Shown here: positions 58,340 to 64,000 of the stretch, piece after piece
Position numbering within the stretch: position 1 is the first letter of the stretch
Layout: every line of letters begins with the position of its first letter
NCBI GenBank assembly: GCA_026419785.1
Contig: JAODTK010005618.1
Span: 62,001 to 126,000 of the forward strand
From: Sclerodactyla briareus
Taxonomy: Eukaryota; Echinodermata; Holothuroidea; Dendrochirotida; Sclerodactylidae
Direction of reading: 5' to 3'
Length of the DNA stretch: 64,000 bases
Made by a program: the position numbers and the translations under genes
Notes under the pieces: model-generated
What the model was told of the DNA's origin: nothing
The model's database searches: none
What the model saw: only the letters and a program-made list of their open reading frames with translations

Positions 58340-59835
58340 CGAGCGTGTTTCACGGTTTTCACACTTGTGCGATACATACGATACGATAAATTTATCGGAC
58401 GTCGAGTAAAAAGTGTTTTTTCATAGGAGTGTTTACACCTGTGCGGTACGATCTATAATTTTATCGGGACAACAGTTGAAAAATATTTGAACTTTTTATC
58501 GATGATAAATTTCTCAGATGCGATCAATTGCAATGAAGTGATAAACTTGTGCAATTCTGCAAAAGTATGGAACGCACACAGGCTATTGGGGGGTTTTTGG
58601 GCGTGAAAAGTGGGTTTTAAAGTGATAAATCAGTGGTTTGATTAATGTATTGGTCGTGACCGTTCCGGGAAGTCCATCGGCCTCTGATTGAGCTTCTCGG
58701 CCATTTGCCGCCATGCATGGCCTTACGAAACCATTATTTTTAGTTATACCATTACAATATGTGACCATGTGAGGTAATGGGGATGGTCCTTGTTGCGTCG
58801 GCGTCCACCAATTATCATGTTACATGCAAAGGCTGAAATATGTGGTTGGGGGGTTAGTGAGTTGGCCGGGGGAGGGTGTTGTGGCTGTTTGAGAGGGCAG
58901 GGTAGGAGGGAGTTTTCCAGAGGGAGGTTGATCCACAGCCTGAATGCTTGACGGGAACTTCCCCCAACCTTCATGTAAAGAAACAGGCGGGAAAAGAAAC
59001 GAAGAAGCACGGAAATAAGCTCGGGGGGGGGGATATGATCGATCTATAATGCAAGTCCAATAAAATTTGTTGTAAGTTTAGTGAGGAAAATAGTAGTGTA
59101 CACAGGTGGAGCTGTGGCATATTTTTACATGCTTGTCTGAGCAGGGTACCAGCTCCATTTTCGCTCATTGGACTTGAATTTACTCAGTGACTGAATGCTT
59201 CTTGGCAACCCTCGCTTTCGTTTTGTATATCTTCTTGGATATCTGATCTAATCAAGACTAGGTTCAACGAAAGGGTATTGCGGGGATGGTGAGGTCAGCT
59301 GGTTGCGCCTCCCAGTGACGATTCCCATCCACCGCGTCTTCACGAGACCCCTTTGGTCAGGGCTGTCTGCCTAATCAGCCAATATCTGATTGTTTGGCGC
59401 AACTGCAACGGGTAACCCCCGACTCTCGGAGAGGGTGGATGGGACATGCTCAGCCTGGTCATCTTGCTCAAGGGAGGTTGCATGATTGGAAGCGGCGGTG
59501 AATGCAGCTAAGTGCCTTGCAGGCCATGCGCTCTCATGGTTGATTGTGACATATGGGTGGATATAACACTATTTCGCTCCTCCTACAAGTACTGGAGAAG
59601 ACAACAGCGTCGAATTCTGTCGACCCTCCAGGGGCAATTCACACCGCCTGAAGCGACAAAAGGGGAAAACTTGTGTTTTCCTCAACTAAAATCCCTCACT
59701 TTCTCCGTTATGTCAGGGGCCGAGACGTCCGAAAATTATCGTACACAGTTTATCGTCACAATGGTGAACCACTCATCGTATAAATTATCGTACGGTATCG
59801 TATCGCACAAGTGTGAACACGCTTCAGAAGAGAAC
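58340..59835. mobile_element. Transposon-like element B with inverted ends (same family as element A)
   Basis: The left end (58340-58470) has TTCACACTTGTGCGATAC, CGATAAATTTATCGGACGTC and TAGGAGTGTTTACACCTGTG. The right end (59630-59835) is inverted and carries CCGAGACGTCCG and GTATCGCACAAGTGTGAAC. The interior 58540-59190 is colinear with 7210-6540 on the other strand: GGCGTGAAAAG, AATGTATTGG, GGAGGGTGTTGTG, GGGTAGGAGGGAGTTT, GATCCACAGCC, AAAAGAAACGAAG and GGAAATAAGCT. The region matching 5800-5960 is shortened here. A separate SINE-like insert may lie at 59270-59570. Confidence 0.68.
59270..59570 (+). repeat. SINE-like insert within element B
   Basis: The stretch GTCAGCTGGTTGCGCCTCCC to CATGCGCTCTCATGG is not shared with element A. 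Its 3' part matches 48060-48150. CATCTTGCTCAAGGGAGG is also typical of repeat modules. tRNA boxes are not convincing. Confidence 0.4.
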
Positions 59836-60784
59836 ACTATAAGTCTAGCAAAAGACAAGGCATCCCAATCGCATATTGCCGTTGCTTATTTTTAAGAAGA
59901 TATTCCCTAAACTAATTCGCATGATACGCCTCCATAACGGCATTGGTGACATGTGCTTAAGTTCCTACTGGTTCGGGAGAATCGAAAATCTAGTTATCGT
60001 GGATTGGAATGGCCGAATGAGGCAACCCTCGAAAGAATTTGCCACATGGTATGGTTGGACAAACTGATAAGTGTCACAAGATAGCTGATAGTTTTCTTGC
60101 CACTCTAGGTAAATGCCCCATGTTCCATTTTAAACTTTTCTCCTATCATCTTGATAGAATTGATCTGGGGACTGGGGTCCTCGAAGAGAGAAAGGTGAAT
60201 CAACGATATCAGTCCCTGGAAGCCAAGCTCATCCATCCCACTGACGTATACAAAGCGCGAGAAGTTTGCTGAGGAAACAACTCTGTCAACTAAGGTCTTA
60301 AGTGCACTCGACCCACTGCTTTTTATCATAACTTTGTTTAACGCAATACCATTTTTGCGGTCATCGAGTTCCTCCACGTCATGGTCATGTGATTGGCTTG
60401 AATTCCTGGTCTTTCTTTTTAATTACTTGTGAATAAGCAATTACTTTGGACTTCGCTTTCAGCTGATCAAATGCGCCAGCAATTCACAATCGGCTGGGCC
60501 ATTCCTCTTGTGATGTCACAGTGGACCCAGGGGATCCTAATGTCCGATACAAGGAACAAACACACTATAGATGGATATAGTAGAAGTTGAAAAATTGTTC
60601 ACAATTGCTTAAAAGAATAAGACTGTCATATTCCCATGTGAAATCTCTTTTCTGCCATTCTCGAAAGCGCAAAGCAAAAATCAAGTATTAACCCCACCAA
60701 CCTCGTCCCTGGATTTCATGAAGGAGGAATCTCAAATTCAAAACCTCACCATCTTTCTTTCACAGCACTTATATGGGCGTCTAA

Positions 60785-61190
60785 ACGAAGACATAGCGCC
60801 TTAATACAACATGGAAAGAAGAGGAGGAAAAAAGGAAAGACAACACATTAGTCTTGAGCGCCCTCTGAACAGGGGATCGACTGCTTCTGGCATCTAAAGG
60901 AAGCGAGTTCAGAGACGAGAAGCACACATGAAAGAGTAGTCGCCAGCCTTTAGAGGTCCAGCGAAGTCGGTTGCCTGTTGTAGTCATGAGGGTCATTACT
61001 TCTCTGCAAGGTGACGAGGGCAGCCCCCAAATACGCAGGAGCTTTTGAGTATGGAAACATTTAAATACGTTGAGAACAACGTTATGGTGATCCTTTTCTC
61101 GATTGGAAGCCAGTGTAGCTCTTGCAGGGAGGCCGCGAGCGGGGTCGGTCCCATCCAATCGGGAAAATAGCTGTGCTAGTTCAAATGAAA
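60785..61190 (-). mobile_element. LINE pol C-terminal fragment, - strand
   Basis: On the - strand it reads ASLQELHWLPIEKRIT, then after frameshifts WTSKGWRLLFHVCFSSLNSL and PLDARSSRSPVQRALKTNVL. These are the ELHWLP--KRI-FK-LLL-FK and F-V-APRLWNSLPLD-R-S-S---FKRALKTHLF motifs of non-LTR elements. It is a different copy from the 53-56 kb LINE and only the 3' end remains. Confidence 0.8.
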
Positions 61191-64000
61191 TCGTTTGAAG
61201 CCTCACGGTGTGGACTGTACTTAGTGTACGCCATTGGTTGCATTGGTTGTTGTGAGGTAGTTTCGTTGCAGTTTGATTTTGCTGTTCAAGATGAGCAGAG
61301 ATAGATTTATTTGACCATTATGTTGAGTAAAAATATAACATGCAAATGCCGGGAATCCAAAGTACCCCAGGATTACTAAAATTGGGACATACAATTTTTG
61401 AAGTGAAAAATAAAATAGTCAGCAGGTGGACATGCAGCAGGTTGAAAAATTAGTGCCAGACACTGGTGTAGCATTTAGGAAGGAATTGGTAGAAACTATA
61501 GGCTGTCTATAGTTTTTGTGTACCAACGACTGCTATGCAGGACAACGGTTTACATTGAGCATACATGCCTACGTGCCACTACACGCAATTGTTAGGTGCC
61601 AAGGAAGAGCTGTGGCTAAGTATTAAAGGGTTGGTTGAATGTTAGAGAGAGGGAAGAAAATATCGCAGGACCTGCCCTGAACAAACATTACTTGGGTGGA
61701 AGTAGCCCGGGGAGGGGGGGGGGGAGGGGTGTGGGAGTAATAGCATAAATACCATTCAAATGGGTGCCTCTATACCCTTCTGACACTGTGAGTTAAGACA
61801 GGGATGATGCTGTTCAAATTAGAAAAATTATTTTCTTGTACTTTTCTCTTGCAGGATAAATAAAGTACCAGACCTTCAAGGTTAATTTCTGGAGAGGAGA
61901 GAGAATGACAGGTTGGTGAATCTTACACAGCCTATTGGGCCCAACCAACCATGCAGACTCCCTCCCCCTCTGCCTCCAAATAAAGACTGGTAAATGGACA
62001 GAACAAATGGCCAATTGTACATGTTTTGGTAACTATACCATGTCAATCTGATGCAGTCATGACGGTGTGTGTGACATATGTGTGTGTATGTGACGCCTGG
62101 CCTTATTAACACAAAAAAACTCGACCCCACTTGGATGAATGAAGTCATACTTGGTATAATGGGTTTCCCGTAATGAGTACATGATCCCTATTCTTTCGGA
62201 GTCAGATGGCAAGTCATCTGAGGTCAAGAGAGGTCAAGCCTGAAAAAACCTTGTTAACCACATAAGTTCAGAAGGCCCTGGTCAATCAGGTTGACATTCG
62301 GTAGCAGCTTCCTTAGGGGTGTACAGAAACCCTATTATTCATGGTGGAGGACTGGGGTCAGTCTTGGGTGAAATTGAATAAAATCCACCTGGATGGATGA
62401 AGTTCTTACATGTTATGTGAGGTTCCCCCATAATGTGTACTACAAGATCCCTATTGTAAATCTGTAAGCATGTGAAGTTGACAAGCTTCTTAGCTTGATC
62501 AAGTCAGGTCAGTCAAGTGAATCACTGAGCCTTTTTCTGGCTTTCCGTTTGAAATGCCTCCAATGTGCTCTTCAATATATCAACATTGGATGGAGGATTG
62601 AGAGTAGAGTAGAGTAGACAAACTCGCTCCGGTGATCGTAGATCTAGGATCATCAGAGATACCTGCCTTTCTCTCCGAGTAATTGCCATTAGGGAGAGGT
62701 GTCAATATCCTTGCTCTCAGGAACACCAGCTCACATCTATGACGGAACTGTGATTGCCAGAAATCAAACTTCTTTAGTGCTGTGTTGAGGAATCTATATG
62801 TTAGTCCTGATGTGTGCTTGTTTATGGTCTTGTTTTTTGATCTGGCAGTGTCTGTAAAACAGGAACTCGTAGCAGCGTTTGAAATAGATGCCAGGCCACT
62901 TGTGTAGCAATTGAGGGAGGAATTGTAAAAACCTGTATGCTGTCTGTGTGTACCAAAATGACTGCTATGAACTGCCAATAACTCAACATAGGGACGTCGT
63001 TTGAAATGGGGTTAGGCCTATAGATGGAGTTTTACATTCCAAGATATAAACATTGTGTTCCAAAGCCTGCGTGGTACTTAAACAACATTTACACTGGGAG
63101 CAACTGGCCAAAAGTGTCAGCGATGTTTGTTTTTGGAAGTCCAGGGCTTATTTTATCCCCAAGCTAGCAGGGGGGGGTACATGTGAAGAAGATGAAGGGG
63201 TTTACATGTATGGAAGTAGTGATCGCCATCCTGTGGATAGGGGGTGTCCCCCTCCCCTCTGGAAAATTTTTGCTCATGAGGGGTTGTCTAGACGCAAAAT
63301 GGTTGCAATATTTGATGAATTTGAACAACGACATGGACTAAACAATTTTGGGGGTGTAAATTGGTGGATTTTTTTTTTCATGTTATGTGTTGTTTTTTTT
63401 TTTGTATTGTCAAATAACAACTAATGAAGAACAGAACACGTAGTCATTTGAAGTAACTTTGCTTTATTCTCTTTATCTCCATCATCAAAACATTGATGGG
63501 TTTCTGAACCCTTTCACCCTTTCATCCTTGTTAGGGTTGCGCTTGGGGGCGGTGGTGTTGGTGGTGGTGGGGGTGCGGGGTACCTATATTTTTGGGAACC
63601 GGTATTACTGATGCTCTGGCACCGGTTATAGGTGCCAGTACCGGTTATTCGCGCTTGCTAAAATAATGCTAGGGATCGTTATATTACACTTGCATACTTG
63701 CAAGCTCACGGTATGGGATTTATTTTCACAATGCCCTTCTTTATAATCCTCTTTTCAAGTCAAAAAGATTGCCCCCAAAAATATATTTTTGAATGAATGG
63801 TGGATTGCCGTTTTGTATCGAATTAGTTGAAAGGAATTTATGACACCGTACGTATGGCAAACAGCACATGCTGTTACGCAGGCAAAATTACATGTATACA
63901 TTCTTCCATACGTAAATATGTACGCCCAGCCGGCCGCACAAACAGGTCGCTAGTAGTGCAATTGTCAGTAGGGCCCTAATGTAACTGTGATTAAATTTTT
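61191..64000. other. No gene recognised outside the 62-kb repeat
   Basis: The 123-codon frame at 63053-63424 (+) ends in a hydrophobic low-complexity tail and is unrecognised. G runs occur near 61710 and a GGTGGTGG tract near 63545. Confidence 0.4.
62030..62560 (+). repeat. Repeat with GAGGTCAAGAGAGGTCAAG, copy 3
   Basis: TTGGATGAATGAAGTCATAC, CCCGTAATGAGTACATGATC then CCTATT, GTCATCTGAGGTCAAGAG and ATGGATGAAGTTCTTACATG are shared with the repeats at 20400 and 46800. It is repeated twice here with a period near 250 bp. Confidence 0.65.

Noticed and set aside
61850..61915. Possible exon between TTCTCTTGCAG and GTTGG
   Set aside because: Good acceptor look, but all frames contain stops and there is no similarity to the DRC1 C-terminus.

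Overview
This window reads as non-coding-rich, repeat-laden animal genomic DNA. There is no operon structure. The single gene I can recognise is split into short exons by kilobase introns with GT..AG ends. Surrounding DNA holds decayed non-LTR retrotransposons (LINEs), tRNA-derived SINEs, ATT/GATA/ACT microsatellites, minisatellites and poly(C)/poly(G) runs. The LINE types, the SINE tails and the repeats rich in AGGTCA/TGACCT half-sites suggest a marine invertebrate, possibly an echinoderm or other deuterostome. That is inference; no species marker was found.

Layout. 1-5.7 kb: no recognisable gene. 5.7-8.05 kb: a transposon-like element with long inverted ends, itself interrupted by a LINE 3' fragment; a second copy lies at 58.3-59.8 kb in opposite orientation. 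8-30 kb: intergenic DNA with LINE fragments at 14.2 and 21.6 kb, a SINE at 16.6 kb, a small hairpin-bearing repeat present four times (16.5, 23.6, 27.1, 27.3 kb), several microsatellites and other repeats. 30.7-52.9 kb: the gene for dynein regulatory complex subunit 1 (DRC1/CCDC164) on the + strand. Eleven exons are well supported and a probable first exon was found. They cover the coiled-coil nexin-link protein from its N-terminus to roughly 60-65% of the human length; the C-terminal exons were not found. 53.3-56.3 kb: a nearly complete but broken LINE pol gene on the - strand just past the last DRC1 exon. 56.3-64 kb: further repeats and another LINE 3' piece (60.8-61.2 kb, - strand).

DRC1 introns carry the most unusual structures. 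The intron after the exon at 39773-39992 holds a tandem array of about 150-bp units. In three of them the last 66 nt of that exon are repeated as open, phase-0 segments, each preceded by AG and followed by GT, and separated by 85-87 nt. This could be a set of extra coiled-coil mini-exons. Another intron holds a 1.1-kb tandem repeat of a LINE pol segment (43.1-45.8 kb). A third holds a roughly 43-bp minisatellite (48.7-49.45 kb).

Most DRC1 exons contain single-base indels that break the frame while the protein similarity continues on both sides. Several are in homopolymers, and splice sites are intact. I think assembly or sequencing errors are more likely than a pseudogene, but the sequence alone cannot prove this.
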